The notes beneath the pieces were generated by a model. It did no database searches. It worked only from the letters and a program-made list of their open reading frames with translations, and was not told the origin of the DNA. Position numbers and translations under genes: made by a program. This document shows, piece by piece, positions 9,128 through 17,980 of a stretch of 64,000 bases of DNA; the first letter of the stretch is position 1; the number at the start of each line of letters is the position of its first letter. Source of the stretch: JALEFZ01 sp039817415 (GTDB taxonomy: Bacteria; Bacteroidota; Bacteroidia; J057); NCBI GenBank assembly GCA_039817415.1, contig JBCBVV010000009.1, positions 1 to 64,000 of the forward strand. Direction: 5' to 3'.

Positions 9128-9885
9128 TAGTTGGAATTATTCAGGCCCGTATGGGATCTACCAGACTCCCAGGCAAGGTGCTCAAGAAAATTGGAGAGAA
9201 GACTATTCTGGAACATGTGTACGGAAGGGTTTCTCAATCTGTGGAAATGGACAAGGTCATTGTAGTAACCTCGACGGAGAAGGCCGATGATGAACTGGAA
9301 ATATTTTGTCAGAAGAATGAAATCCCTGTTTTCCGAGGCAGCGAGTGGGATGTGCTTGACAGGTTTTATCAAGCAACCCTCCAATTAGACGCACGCCCAA
9401 CTACTATCGTTCGAATGACCGCTGATTGTGCGTTGCACCATGGGAAAGTAGTTGATTTTTGTATCAGAGAATACAAAAAACGAGGGGTAGATTATTTCTC
9501 AAACTCCAATAATGAGCCAGATTTCCTGGAGGATGGATTTGATGCTGAGGTTTTTTCCTACGATTCGTTGGAAAGAGCGTGGAAGGATGCCAAACTTCTT
9601 TCGGAGCGTGAGCATGTCACCCCTTATATCAAAACAAGTGGTCTCTTTAGCCTAGATTGGGCAAAGTCTCATCCAGAATATGAATTCAAACTGTCGGTAG
9701 ACACCCAAGCTGATTATCATGCTGTCAGTGAAATCTTCAACAGGCTCAGCCACCTAGAGGATTTTTCAATAGAAGAGGTTGTAAGCCTGATCAAGGAGAA
9801 TCCCGAAATTCTTGAGATGAATCAGGAAAGTATTATCAACGCTGGTTATCAAAAATCTTTGGACAATGATCGAATCGTTAAATAA
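9124..9885 (+). CDS. SpsF-like cytidylyltransferase (CMP-sugar activation)
   Basis: A 253-residue nucleotidyltransferase of the acylneuraminate cytidylyltransferase fold, starting with the hallmark IIQARMGSTRLPGKVL (5-20). Family members transfer CMP from CTP to an acidic sugar; the SpsF subgroup is named from Bacillus spore-coat polysaccharide genes and few members have been assayed. RMTADCALH (about 99-107) matches the conserved acidic region. It overlaps both neighbours (4 bases upstream, 20 downstream with the class III aminotransferase). In this context it probably activates the product of the NeuB-type synthase encoded 2.2 kb downstream. The exact sugar cannot be read from sequence. Confidence 0.8.
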   Translation: MIVGIIQARMGSTRLPGKVLKKIGEKTILEHVYGRVSQSVEMDKVIVVTSTEKADDELEIFCQKNEIPVFRGSEWDVLDRFYQATLQLDARPTTIVRMTADCALHHGKVVDFCIREYKKRGVDYFSNSNNEPDFLEDGFDAEVFSYDSLERAWKDAKLLSEREHVTPYIKTSGLFSLDWAKSHPEYEFKLSVDTQADYHAVSEIFNRLSHLEDFSIEEVVSLIKENPEILEMNQESIINAGYQKSLDNDRIVK

Positions 9886-11212
9886 AACCCAAATTGTACC
9901 TGGCGAATCTCAAGCCATGTACCAGAAAGCCAAGCAGCTTATCCCAGGTGGTACGCAATTGCTTTCTAAACGACCAGAAATGTTCCTCCCTGGTCTTTGG
10001 CCCTCTTATTTCCAGCAGTCCAAAGGATGTGAACTTTGGGATCTGGACGGAAAACACTATTTCGATACAGCCTACATGGGAGTTGGGGCGAATATCCTTG
10101 GTTACAACTACGAACATGTCGACAATGCAGTCATCGAGGCCATTCGAAGAGGAAACAATACTACACTCAATGCACCTGAAGAGGTAGAACTGGCGGAGCT
10201 TTTATGTGAAATCCATCCTTGGGCAGAGATGGTAAGATATGCCAGAACGGGAGGAGAGGCAGTGGCCATTGCCGTTAGAATCGCCCGCGCACATACGCAA
10301 AAAGACAAGGTTCTTTTTTGTGGCTATCACGGATGGCATGACTGGTATTTATCCGCCAACATCGCCGGAGACAAGCTGAAGGATGGACATTTAATCCCCG
10401 GTCTGGAGCCAAATGGAGTGCCGCGTTTTATGCAGGATTCTGCCTTGCCATTTACCTACAATAAGTTAGACCAGTTCATGGAACTGATTGCTCAGCATGG
10501 AGATGAAGTGGGAGCTGTAGTCATGGAAACAGTCAGAAACTTCATGCCAGAGGACGGCTTTTTGGAGACTATTCGCAAAGTAACACGTGAAAAAGGTATT
10601 GTCCTGATCCTGGATGAAATTACAGCTGGATTCAGAATGAATGTAGGAGCAGCACATTTGCGCTTTGACATTGAGCCCGATATTTCTGTCTTCGGTAAAG
10701 CATTCTCAAACGGTTATCCTATGGCTGCGCTAATCGGTAGAAAGGAAGTCATGGAAGCAGCACAGACCAGTTTTATCTCTTCATTGAACTGGACAGATCG
10801 TATGGGGCCTGCTTCAGCTATTGCGACTATTCGTGAGATGCAGAGGGTAGATTCTCCTTCAAGTATCATTGCTACGGGGAAAAAAGTACAGGCTGGATGG
10901 AAAAAGGCCGCAGAAGAGAGTGGATTGGATATCAAAGTAATGGGACTTCCCGCTATTTCTGCCTTTGCTTTCCAGCATGATGAACCCTTGGTATTGAAAA
11001 CCTTTATGATACAAGAGATGCTGAAAAAAGGATTTTTGACTTCCACTGCCTTTTATGCTTCAGTGGCTCATACTGATGAAGTTATCGATTCTTACCTAGC
11101 TTCTTTGACAGAGGTCTTTGGACGGATTGGTGAAAAGGTAAAGAAGGGAGAGAGTCTAGCCTCAGAACTAGAAGGAGAGGTTTGCCATTCTGGATTTAAA
11201 AGATTGACATAA
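9866..11212 (+). CDS. Class III aminotransferase (glutamate-1-semialdehyde aminomutase-like)
   Basis: A 448-residue fold-type I PLP enzyme. The motif LDEITAGFR (249-257) contains the Asp that contacts the PLP pyridine nitrogen, and the Schiff-base lysine is Lys278 in VFGKAFSNG. YARTGGEAVAIAVRIAR (about 125-141) corresponds to the phosphate-binding glycine region. It resembles HemL but sits between SpsF and an SDR in a polysaccharide operon, so it probably aminates a sugar intermediate rather than serving tetrapyrrole synthesis. A 20-base overlap with spsF argues for coupled expression and possibly a complex; similar SpsF/class III pairs occur in polysaccharide loci of other bacteria. Substrate unknown. 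Confidence 0.85.
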   Translation: MIESLNKTQIVPGESQAMYQKAKQLIPGGTQLLSKRPEMFLPGLWPSYFQQSKGCELWDLDGKHYFDTAYMGVGANILGYNYEHVDNAVIEAIRRGNNTTLNAPEEVELAELLCEIHPWAEMVRYARTGGEAVAIAVRIARAHTQKDKVLFCGYHGWHDWYLSANIAGDKLKDGHLIPGLEPNGVPRFMQDSALPFTYNKLDQFMELIAQHGDEVGAVVMETVRNFMPEDGFLETIRKVTREKGIVLILDEITAGFRMNVGAAHLRFDIEPDISVFGKAFSNGYPMAALIGRKEVMEAAQTSFISSLNWTDRMGPASAIATIREMQRVDSPSSIIATGKKVQAGWKKAAEESGLDIKVMGLPAISAFAFQHDEPLVLKTFMIQEMLKKGFLTSTAFYASVAHTDEVIDSYLASLTEVFGRIGEKVKKGESLASELEGEVCHSGFKRLT

Positions 11213-11231
11213 TTCCCAAAGAAACACCTAC

Positions 11232-12062
11232 ATGAACAGCAAGATTTTGCGAACAACAGACCCTAACGAGGTCGATTTCAGGAAAAAGTTTGATCTCGAC
11301 GGTAAGGTAGTCATCATTACTGGAGGAGGCGGGCTCATTGGTCGCGCCTTCTGTGAGGCAGCAGCACAGTTTGGGGCCCATGTTGTCGTCGCAGACATTG
11401 ATCTAGGAAAACCCATTGAGAAGGCCGAGGCCTTGGCTGAGAAGCATGGAAGGGAGATGATGGGCATCGAAATGGACGTAGCCAGTAAAGCTTCCGTTCA
11501 GAAAGCCCTAGAGGATGTACTCTCAAAATTTGGAAGAGTAGACGGTTTGGTGAATGGGCATCAGAATAAGACGCACAGCTTTTTTGAGAAATTCGAAGCC
11601 TATACAGAAGACAACTGGGATGCCGTAGTCAACACCAATTTGAAAGGCACCTTCTTGACTTGCCAGATCATCGGAGGATGGATGGCAAATAATGGTGGAG
11701 GGGCCATTGTCAATATTCCTTCTACCTATTCCGTAGTGGCTCCCAATCAAAACCTGTACAAAGGAACTAATATGGGATGTCCCGCAGCTTATTCCGCTTC
11801 AAAGGGGGGAGTCATGGCATTGTCGCAATACCTGGCTTCCTATTGGGCAAATAAAGGCGTTAGGGTCAATCAAATTACCCCACATGGCGTCTGGAACAAT
11901 CATGAGGATCAATTTGAGGAGAACTTCGCGCAGTTTACTCCCATGGAGCGCATGAGCTACAACCATGAGGTGGCTCCAGCCTTGGTTTACCTGCTTTCCG
12001 ATGCCTCTTCCTACGTTACAGGCCACAATATGCTAGTAGAAGGTGGATGGACCACCTGGTAA
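11232..12062 (+). CDS. Short-chain dehydrogenase/reductase in sugar module 1
   Basis: A 276-residue classical SDR. The NAD(P)-binding glycine motif is TGGGGLIG (30-37), and the acidic ADID (54-57) after the second strand suggests NAD preference. The catalytic YxxxK is Y187-SAS-K191, with a Ser in NIPSTYS near 161-167. The usual Asn-Asn-Ala-Gly motif appears as VNGHQN. A C-terminal GHNMLVEGGWTTW is typical of the family. It lies 19 bases after the class III aminotransferase and before the NeuB-type gene, so it probably oxidises or reduces a sugar in the same pathway, for example generating the carbonyl used by the aminotransferase. This role is inferred from order only. Confidence 0.85.
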   Translation: MNSKILRTTDPNEVDFRKKFDLDGKVVIITGGGGLIGRAFCEAAAQFGAHVVVADIDLGKPIEKAEALAEKHGREMMGIEMDVASKASVQKALEDVLSKFGRVDGLVNGHQNKTHSFFEKFEAYTEDNWDAVVNTNLKGTFLTCQIIGGWMANNGGGAIVNIPSTYSVVAPNQNLYKGTNMGCPAAYSASKGGVMALSQYLASYWANKGVRVNQITPHGVWNNHEDQFEENFAQFTPMERMSYNHEVAPALVYLLSDASSYVTGHNMLVEGGWTTW

Positions 12063-12114
12063 ATCCTATCACAATTTATTCAACTAACCACAACACCTAA
12101 ACCTACACATTGGC

Positions 12115-13167
12115 ATGAAGCTTCTGGATATTTTTGCAACGCCGACAGAAAATAAAATTTATCGTCCCTACATCATTGCTGAGGCAGGGGTAAATCATGA
12201 AGGCTCAATGGAGTTGGCCAAAAGGCTAATCGATGAGGCCGCAGAAGGAGGGGCACACGCCATCAAGTTTCAGTCCTACAAGGCTAAAACCTTGGCCTCT
12301 AAGCATAGTCCTTACTATTGGGACATCACCAAAGAGCCTACACAGTCGCAATATGAACTATTCCAGAAATACGACAACTTCTGGAAAGGTGAATATGAAG
12401 AACTGAAGGTGTATTGTGATAAAGCAGGAATAGAGTTTATGTCCACTGCCTTTGATGTGGAGTCAGCTACCTTCCTGAATGATCTGATGGATGTCTTTAA
12501 AATTTCCTCCTCAGATCTGACCAACCTTCCCTTTATTGAATATCAATGTAGCTTTGGTAAACCCGTTTTGCTGTCTACAGGAGCTTCCTTTCTTTGGGAG
12601 ATCCAGGAAGCAGTAGAGCTCATCCAAAGCCAAGGGAATCCACTTTGCCTCATGCATTGCATCCTGAATTATCCAACCGAGAATCCAAATGCCAACCTAG
12701 GCATGTTGATGGACCTCAAAAGGAAGTTTCCTGAGGCCATTTTAGGGTATTCAGATCATACGCTTCCTGAGGAAATGGAAGTATTAAAGATTGCCACATT
12801 ACTAGGAAGTAGGATCATTGAGAAGCACTTTTCTCACGACAAAACACTTCCAGGGAATGACCATTATCACGCCATGGATAAGGAGGACCTAAAGGTGTTC
12901 TTCAAAAAAATGGACCAGATGTTCGAATGGTTGGGAGATTTTGATAAGCATCCGCTGAGTTCAGAAGATAAATCAAGAGCCAATGCAAGAAGGTCTTTGG
13001 TTGCCATCTCCGATATTCCTGCAGGGACTGAGATCACTAGAGAGCATCTTACTTGGAAGCGGCCTGCCTATGGTGTGAGCCCTAGACATATCCACGAGGT
13101 GGTCGGGAAGAAAAGTACTCGTGATATCACGGAAGATGAAATCATTTACTGGAACATGCTCGACTAG
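12115..13167 (+). CDS. neuB: NeuB-type nonulosonic acid synthase with SAF domain
   Basis: A 350-residue enzyme expected to condense phosphoenolpyruvate with an N-acyl sugar aldehyde (mannosamine-type) to a nine-carbon keto acid. The TIM-barrel part has IAEAGVNHEG (21-30), KFQSYK (51-56), the SDHT segment with His215, and EKHF...GNDHYHAMD (236-255), whose histidines match the metal-binding positions of NeuB. Residues about 290-350 form an antifreeze-like SAF domain (RRSLVAISDIPAGTEIT). Neuraminic, legionaminic and pseudaminic synthases share these features and cannot be separated by eye. It sits next to SDR, class III aminotransferase and SpsF genes. The 52-base gap before it is the largest between genes in this stretch of the operon. 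Confidence 0.88.
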   Translation: MKLLDIFATPTENKIYRPYIIAEAGVNHEGSMELAKRLIDEAAEGGAHAIKFQSYKAKTLASKHSPYYWDITKEPTQSQYELFQKYDNFWKGEYEELKVYCDKAGIEFMSTAFDVESATFLNDLMDVFKISSSDLTNLPFIEYQCSFGKPVLLSTGASFLWEIQEAVELIQSQGNPLCLMHCILNYPTENPNANLGMLMDLKRKFPEAILGYSDHTLPEEMEVLKIATLLGSRIIEKHFSHDKTLPGNDHYHAMDKEDLKVFFKKMDQMFEWLGDFDKHPLSSEDKSRANARRSLVAISDIPAGTEITREHLTWKRPAYGVSPRHIHEVVGKKSTRDITEDEIIYWNMLD

Positions 13168-13182
13168 ATAAATCCTCTGAAG

Positions 13183-14013
13183 ATGAAAAAACTGATACCA
13201 CAATCCTTAAAAAACTGGCTAGGAAGAAGATTTTTCTTCCTCAACCAATTTGTGGATTATTTTTATTATCTGATAAGTCTTAACGATTCCCAAGGGTATC
13301 CCCAATTCATCATTGTAGGGCAGGGAAGAACAGGTAGTACCCTGTTAACTAGCTTATTTGATTCCCATCCCGATATCTTGTGCCAAGGCGAATTGTTGGG
13401 GAATGATTGGAAAGAGTCTTACAGGAATATTCTCTTTGTAGAAGCATTTATACTTGGAAGAGCATATAGGAATCGAGCTAAGGTATTCGGCTTTAAAATG
13501 AAGTTTGACCATCTTTTTCGCCACCAAAATTATAAGGATACCTCAAGTTTCATGCAACTGCTTTCAGATAAAGGCTGGAAAGTAATTTATCTTCGAAGGA
13601 ACAATCTATTTTATCATTCCCTTTCTCAGCTTGTAGCAGAGAAACATAATAGGGCTTACCATCACAGGTCAGGTGAAGGTAAGTTGAGTAGGAAACCTGT
13701 GGAGATTGATCGCGAATCATTGATGTATAAGATTAAGAAAAGCGAAGGCAATCAAGCCACAGCGCTAGAATTTTTGAAGGGAATCGACTTTCATGAAGTA
13801 ATTTATGAGCGAGATTTAATGGATCCAGAACATCAGAAGGCGACCATGAATAGCCTCTATGAATATGTCGGTGTAAGGCCTCATGAGGCAAGCACTAATA
13901 TGGTGAAAATAAACGCCAGACCCTTGGAGTCCATCATCACCAATGTTGAGGAAGTAAAAGAATTTATGGCCGAAACCCCTTATGCCATATACATGGATAA
14001 GGATATATATTGA
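13183..14013 (+). CDS. Sulfotransferase family protein (second of two)
   Basis: A 276-residue protein with a sulfotransferase 5'-PSB loop, GQGRTGSTLL (46-55), after the strand QFIIVG. The acceptor-side motif LFDSHPDILCQGELLG (58-73) is typical of carbohydrate sulfotransferases, and VIYLRRNNLFYHSLS near 134-148 fits the 3'-phosphate-binding region. A basic, aromatic stretch at 10-35 may associate with the membrane, although it is not a clean transmembrane helix. It follows neuB by 15 bases. Combined with the first sulfotransferase it argues that the mature glycan carries sulfate, which needs PAPS from genes outside this window. The acceptor is not known. Confidence 0.8.
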   Translation: MKKLIPQSLKNWLGRRFFFLNQFVDYFYYLISLNDSQGYPQFIIVGQGRTGSTLLTSLFDSHPDILCQGELLGNDWKESYRNILFVEAFILGRAYRNRAKVFGFKMKFDHLFRHQNYKDTSSFMQLLSDKGWKVIYLRRNNLFYHSLSQLVAEKHNRAYHHRSGEGKLSRKPVEIDRESLMYKIKKSEGNQATALEFLKGIDFHEVIYERDLMDPEHQKATMNSLYEYVGVRPHEASTNMVKINARPLESIITNVEEVKEFMAETPYAIYMDKDIY

Positions 14014-14021
14014 TTAGGTAA

Positions 14022-15341
14022 ATGGAGAAAAGAGAAATAATCGAATCCTATTTTGACCGTCTTTGGCCCATTTGTCGAAGCCTGACTGGAGATGGTGTTC
14101 GTGATACCTTGCGAATTTTGCAAGAACTTATCCCGATAGAAATTCATGAGACACCCTCAGGTACCAAGGCCTTTGACTGGACAGTTCCCAGAGAGTGGAA
14201 CATTCGCGATGCCTATATTCTAACACCTGATGGCAGAAAAGTGGCAGACTTTAAAGTGAATAACCTTCATGTCATGAATTATGCCATACCTACTCATAAG
14301 AAATTGAGTTGGGTAGAGTTGGAGCCACATTTATATACCCTGCCTCACCTGCCTGAGGCCATACCCTATATTACCTCATATTACAACGAAAACTGGGGCT
14401 TTTGTCTCCGTCAAACGACCTACGATTCGCTACCAAGAGAGGGGGAATATGAAGTGTTGATAGACAGCACATTGGAAGCTGGTTCCTTAACTCACGGAGA
14501 CCTCATTCTCAAAGGAGAAAGCGAACAAGAAGTACTCTTCTCGACCTACGTTTGTCATCCAAGTATGGCCAATAATGAGCTCTCTGGGCCATTGGTAGCA
14601 GCTATGCTGTACCAGGAAATAGCCAAGATTCCCAATAGAAAATATACTTACCGTTTTGTATTTGCTCCCGAAACCATTGGGATCATCAATTACCTGTCAA
14701 GGCACGGTGAAACAATGAAGGCAAATACAGTGGCAGGCTATGTTCTGACATGTGTAGGAGATGATGGACCGCTGACCTTTAAAAGATCCAAACACAAAAC
14801 CAGCCTAGCGGATCGTGCTGCTGAGCATGTCCTAAAAAACCAGCCAGAGCCATTTGAAGTGATAGAATTTGCCATTGGGGGGAGTGATGAAAGACAATAT
14901 TGTTCACCAGGCTTCAATTTACCGGTTGGCTCACTCATGCGGTCCATGTACAAAAAGTATCCCTATTACCATACCTCTCTTGATAACAAAGATTTTATCT
15001 CTTTTGAGGCCATGGAAAGGACCCTGCAACTGTACGTCAACATTGTAAAGACCTTGGAAATCAATGAGCGTTATTATAATACCAATCCCTACTGTGAGCC
15101 TCAGCTTGGGAAACGAGGCTTGTACTATAAGGTAGGTGGTAATCCGAAAAGGAACCAATTAATCCCAAGGATGCTGCATCTGCTCAGTTTTGCGGATGGG
15201 AATATGGATCTCATAGATATCGCTGAATGGAGAGAAGATATGGCAATTGAGTTTGAGGAATCAATTCAATTACTAGGGAAAAATGGTTTGTTAACGGTAG
15301 CGAAAGAAGATGAAAGGCTTGATTCATTAACGCTAAAGTAA
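14022..15341 (+). CDS. DUF4910 aminopeptidase-like protein of polysaccharide loci
   Basis: A 439-residue protein matching the DUF2172/DUF4910 family (M28-peptidase-like zinc fold). The N-terminus FDRLWPICRSLTGDGVRDTL (11-30) is characteristic. The likely metal site includes His179 in YVCHPSMANNELSG (176-189) and the GGSDERQYCSPG region near 289-300. Residues about 355-439 look like a winged-helix-type tail (PRMLHLLSFADGNMDLIDIA). Family members cluster with nonulosonic-acid and flagellar-glycan genes and some have been called aminopeptidases from structure, but the reaction is not established. It has no signal peptide, so a cytoplasmic role on a sugar precursor (for example amide or ester removal) is possible. 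Spacing to both neighbours is under 10 bases. Confidence 0.8.
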   Translation: MEKREIIESYFDRLWPICRSLTGDGVRDTLRILQELIPIEIHETPSGTKAFDWTVPREWNIRDAYILTPDGRKVADFKVNNLHVMNYAIPTHKKLSWVELEPHLYTLPHLPEAIPYITSYYNENWGFCLRQTTYDSLPREGEYEVLIDSTLEAGSLTHGDLILKGESEQEVLFSTYVCHPSMANNELSGPLVAAMLYQEIAKIPNRKYTYRFVFAPETIGIINYLSRHGETMKANTVAGYVLTCVGDDGPLTFKRSKHKTSLADRAAEHVLKNQPEPFEVIEFAIGGSDERQYCSPGFNLPVGSLMRSMYKKYPYYHTSLDNKDFISFEAMERTLQLYVNIVKTLEINERYYNTNPYCEPQLGKRGLYYKVGGNPKRNQLIPRMLHLLSFADGNMDLIDIAEWREDMAIEFEESIQLLGKNGLLTVAKEDERLDSLTLK

Positions 15342-15343
15342 TC

Positions 15344-16771
15344 ATGGCAAAGACTGCAGGTGTGCGTACTAAGACATTTGAGGATTTGAACAACGACTTT
15401 TACAGTGCGTTTGATAATCCTGAAATATTTAATTGTTTGGAGTTCAATCTTATCAAGGTCGCTCAGGAAGGAATCAAAGTCCAATATACTTTTAAAAGTT
15501 ACTTTGGCAGACCCTGGTGGATCTTCAATGGGATAAGAAACCTGAAAAAGAGCTCAGCTTCAAAAGTAGATATAGGGAAGTTGGTGAATTGGCAAAAACA
15601 TCTTTCTACACTTGCTAAAAGGCCTTACCTAGTGTTTGATAATGGCACCTACGTTGAGAATAAAAGTGGAGTCCATAAACCTGTTTTCTCAGAAAATATT
15701 ATTCAATCTCTTGGTAGAGAGCAGGTAGTCTACATCCGAGAACTTCCAAGAGGATCTAAAGGTGATGTAGGCTATGATATTGATATGGAGGAGGTTCTAA
15801 ATCTCATTCATTGCATTCCTGTAGGGAAGGAAGAGAAGGAATTGTATCAGTCCTTACTAAATACCCATCAAACTATAAAGGAAAATTCCTCTTTTTCAGG
15901 AGAAGAATTGTATGCCATAAAAATGTCTTTCTTCGGGTTTTGGCAAATTTTTGTTGTAGCAAATTTTGTGATGAAACAGCTCCAACCCAAGAAGGCCTTC
16001 TTTAATTGTCATTATCATAAAGAAGGAATAATCATGGCCTTAAAGCGGAAAGGCATTTTTACCACAGAATTTCAGCATGGCCTTATTGATAGAAATGACT
16101 TTTTTTACTTCTACCCTGAAAAGGTGGAGGCGGTTATGCCCAAAGCCTTATTTGCAGATGAATTTCTGGCATATGGAAAATACTGGAGAGATTTGTTGTT
16201 AGAGGGAGTAGAATACACAGAAGATCAACTTAAAATTGGTGGATTCTATTTGTACCAAGAAAAGGGCGTTTCAGAAGAACTGAAACAGGAACTGGAAAGA
16301 CGCAAAGGAAGTAATGGGAAGATTATCCTTATCAGTCTCCAAACCAATCTATATGCTGTTTTTAACGATTATATCACATGGTTGAGTGAGGATATGACCA
16401 GTAAAGGACAGGAGGGAATAATTCTAGTGAAACCCCACCCTATCATGAAGCCTGAGACATATTCACCTGTCGTAGATTTACCAAACGTTTTGGTTACTAG
16501 GGAATCTATTCATGGCCTGTTTTCAGTAAGTGATTTACACATTAGCATTTACTCTACAACACTTTATGAGGCATTAGCTTCGGCATTACCAAACTTCGCA
16601 CTCTATGTGGAATCATGTCGAGATTATATTTCTACCATCCTCGATAATGGGGTTGCTACAAAATTACCCTTTGACCAGAACCCATTAGAAATGTTGGAGA
16701 AAGGAAGCACAAACGTGGATTCCAAGTACTTTTTCGAAGTGTTTCAGCCTGAGAATATTTTGTCGAGCTAA
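15344..16771 (+). CDS. GT-B-like polysaccharide biosynthesis protein, exact function unknown
   Basis: A 475-residue cytoplasmic protein that starts 2 bases after the DUF4910 gene. No short catalytic motif settles its family. The C-terminal half has features of a GT-B or polyglycerol-phosphate-transferase-like fold: TTEFQHGLI near 238, FLAYGKYWRDLL near 270, ILVKPHPIMKPE near 364, and STTLYEALASALPN near 405. The KPHP and S-TT-YEAL pattern is common in capsule-synthesis transferases that use phosphate-containing donors. The N-terminal half has no recognisable motif. I would annotate it as a probable surface-glycan transferase; a transferase that builds the amidinated or nonulosonate sugar into the chain is possible given its position. 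Confidence 0.6.
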   Translation: MAKTAGVRTKTFEDLNNDFYSAFDNPEIFNCLEFNLIKVAQEGIKVQYTFKSYFGRPWWIFNGIRNLKKSSASKVDIGKLVNWQKHLSTLAKRPYLVFDNGTYVENKSGVHKPVFSENIIQSLGREQVVYIRELPRGSKGDVGYDIDMEEVLNLIHCIPVGKEEKELYQSLLNTHQTIKENSSFSGEELYAIKMSFFGFWQIFVVANFVMKQLQPKKAFFNCHYHKEGIIMALKRKGIFTTEFQHGLIDRNDFFYFYPEKVEAVMPKALFADEFLAYGKYWRDLLLEGVEYTEDQLKIGGFYLYQEKGVSEELKQELERRKGSNGKIILISLQTNLYAVFNDYITWLSEDMTSKGQEGIILVKPHPIMKPETYSPVVDLPNVLVTRESIHGLFSVSDLHISIYSTTLYEALASALPNFALYVESCRDYISTILDNGVATKLPFDQNPLEMLEKGSTNVDSKYFFEVFQPENILSS

Positions 16772-16792
16772 GATGATAATTGAATTTTGAAC

Positions 16793-17950
16793 ATGGAAAT
16801 GGTAAAAACGTCTACATACCAACAGTGTACCACTTGCGTAATGGATACCACGGATAGTGGAATTACCTTTGATGAAGCAGGTGTTTGTAATCATTGTCGT
16901 GGATTTGAAGAAATGATGACTCAGAATGTCTTTTCTGGAAAAGCAGGTGAAGAAAAGATTGAGCAGATGTTGTCAGATATTAGGGCAACAGCAAAGAGGA
17001 AAAAATCTACATATGACTGTATTTTGGGAGTAAGTGGGGGAGTCGACAGCACATACATGGCTTATCTGGCGCATCAGTGGGGATTGAATCCACTTGTTAT
17101 TCATTTAGATAATGGCTGGAATTCAGAAATTGCCACCCAGAATATCAATAGAATCATCGACAAAACAGAATTTGATCTTTATACCCATGTTATTAACTGG
17201 GAGGAATTTAGAGACCTTCAACTATCTTTTCTAAAGGCATCAGTGGTTGATTTGGAGCTTACTTCTGACCACGCTATTTTTTCTTTGATCTACAAGATTG
17301 CAAGAAAATATAACATCTCTTACCTCTTAAGTGGCTTCAATGTGGTAACTGAAGGCATTCTACCAAAGTCGTGGAGGTGGTCCAAAATGGACTGGCTCAA
17401 CATTAAGGATATTCATTCTAAATTTGGTACAGTGCCTTTAAATACCTTTCCCCGTATTAGTTTTACGAAGAAGTTCTACTACGATCAGGTATTAAAGCTA
17501 AAGTCCCTCAGACCACTCAATTACCTTGATTACAATAAAGAAGAGGTAAAAAACACTATTCAGGAATACTTTGGCTGGCAGGACTATGGAGGAAAGCATT
17601 ATGAATCCGTCATTACCCGTTTTTATCAAGGATATATCCTGCCAGAAAAATTTAATATCGACAAAAGAAAAGCCCATTTGTCTACTTTGATCAATTCTGG
17701 CCAGATCAACAAGGAGATGGCTTTATTGGAATTGGAAAAGCCTATATATGATCCTGATTTGTTAAGGGTTGATATGGATTTTGTGCTTAAGAAATTTGAG
17801 TTGACCAAAGAAGAATTTGAAGAGATCATGGCGAGGCCTAGTCAGCCTCATACGGCCTATGCTTCTTATGAAACAGCACACTACAAGTACCACGAACAAT
17901 TTTTCAATGCGATTCGACCTATTCGGAATCTATTCAGTGGAAACAAATAG
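16793..17950 (+). CDS. N-acetyl sugar amidotransferase (WbpG/PseA family)
   Basis: Expected to convert a sugar N-acetyl group to an acetamidino group, using ammonia delivered by the HisH/HisF-like pair encoded next. The 385-residue protein has two CxxC pairs near the N-terminus (CTTC at 12-15 and CNHC at 32-35), probably binding zinc, and the ATP-pyrophosphatase loop SGGVDST (81-87). The start at the ATG 16793 is preferred over the TTG at 16787. The same gene triplet occurs in the Pseudomonas aeruginosa O-antigen locus (wbpG, hisH2, hisF2) and in the Campylobacter jejuni flagellin-glycan locus (pseA with hisH/hisF-like genes). That gives precedent for both uronic-acid and nonulosonic-acid substrates. 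Confidence 0.85.
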   Translation: MEMVKTSTYQQCTTCVMDTTDSGITFDEAGVCNHCRGFEEMMTQNVFSGKAGEEKIEQMLSDIRATAKRKKSTYDCILGVSGGVDSTYMAYLAHQWGLNPLVIHLDNGWNSEIATQNINRIIDKTEFDLYTHVINWEEFRDLQLSFLKASVVDLELTSDHAIFSLIYKIARKYNISYLLSGFNVVTEGILPKSWRWSKMDWLNIKDIHSKFGTVPLNTFPRISFTKKFYYDQVLKLKSLRPLNYLDYNKEEVKNTIQEYFGWQDYGGKHYESVITRFYQGYILPEKFNIDKRKAHLSTLINSGQINKEMALLELEKPIYDPDLLRVDMDFVLKKFELTKEEFEEIMARPSQPHTAYASYETAHYKYHEQFFNAIRPIRNLFSGNK

Positions 17951-17980
17951 GTTGACTTGCAGCTCAAGAATGAAATTCAT

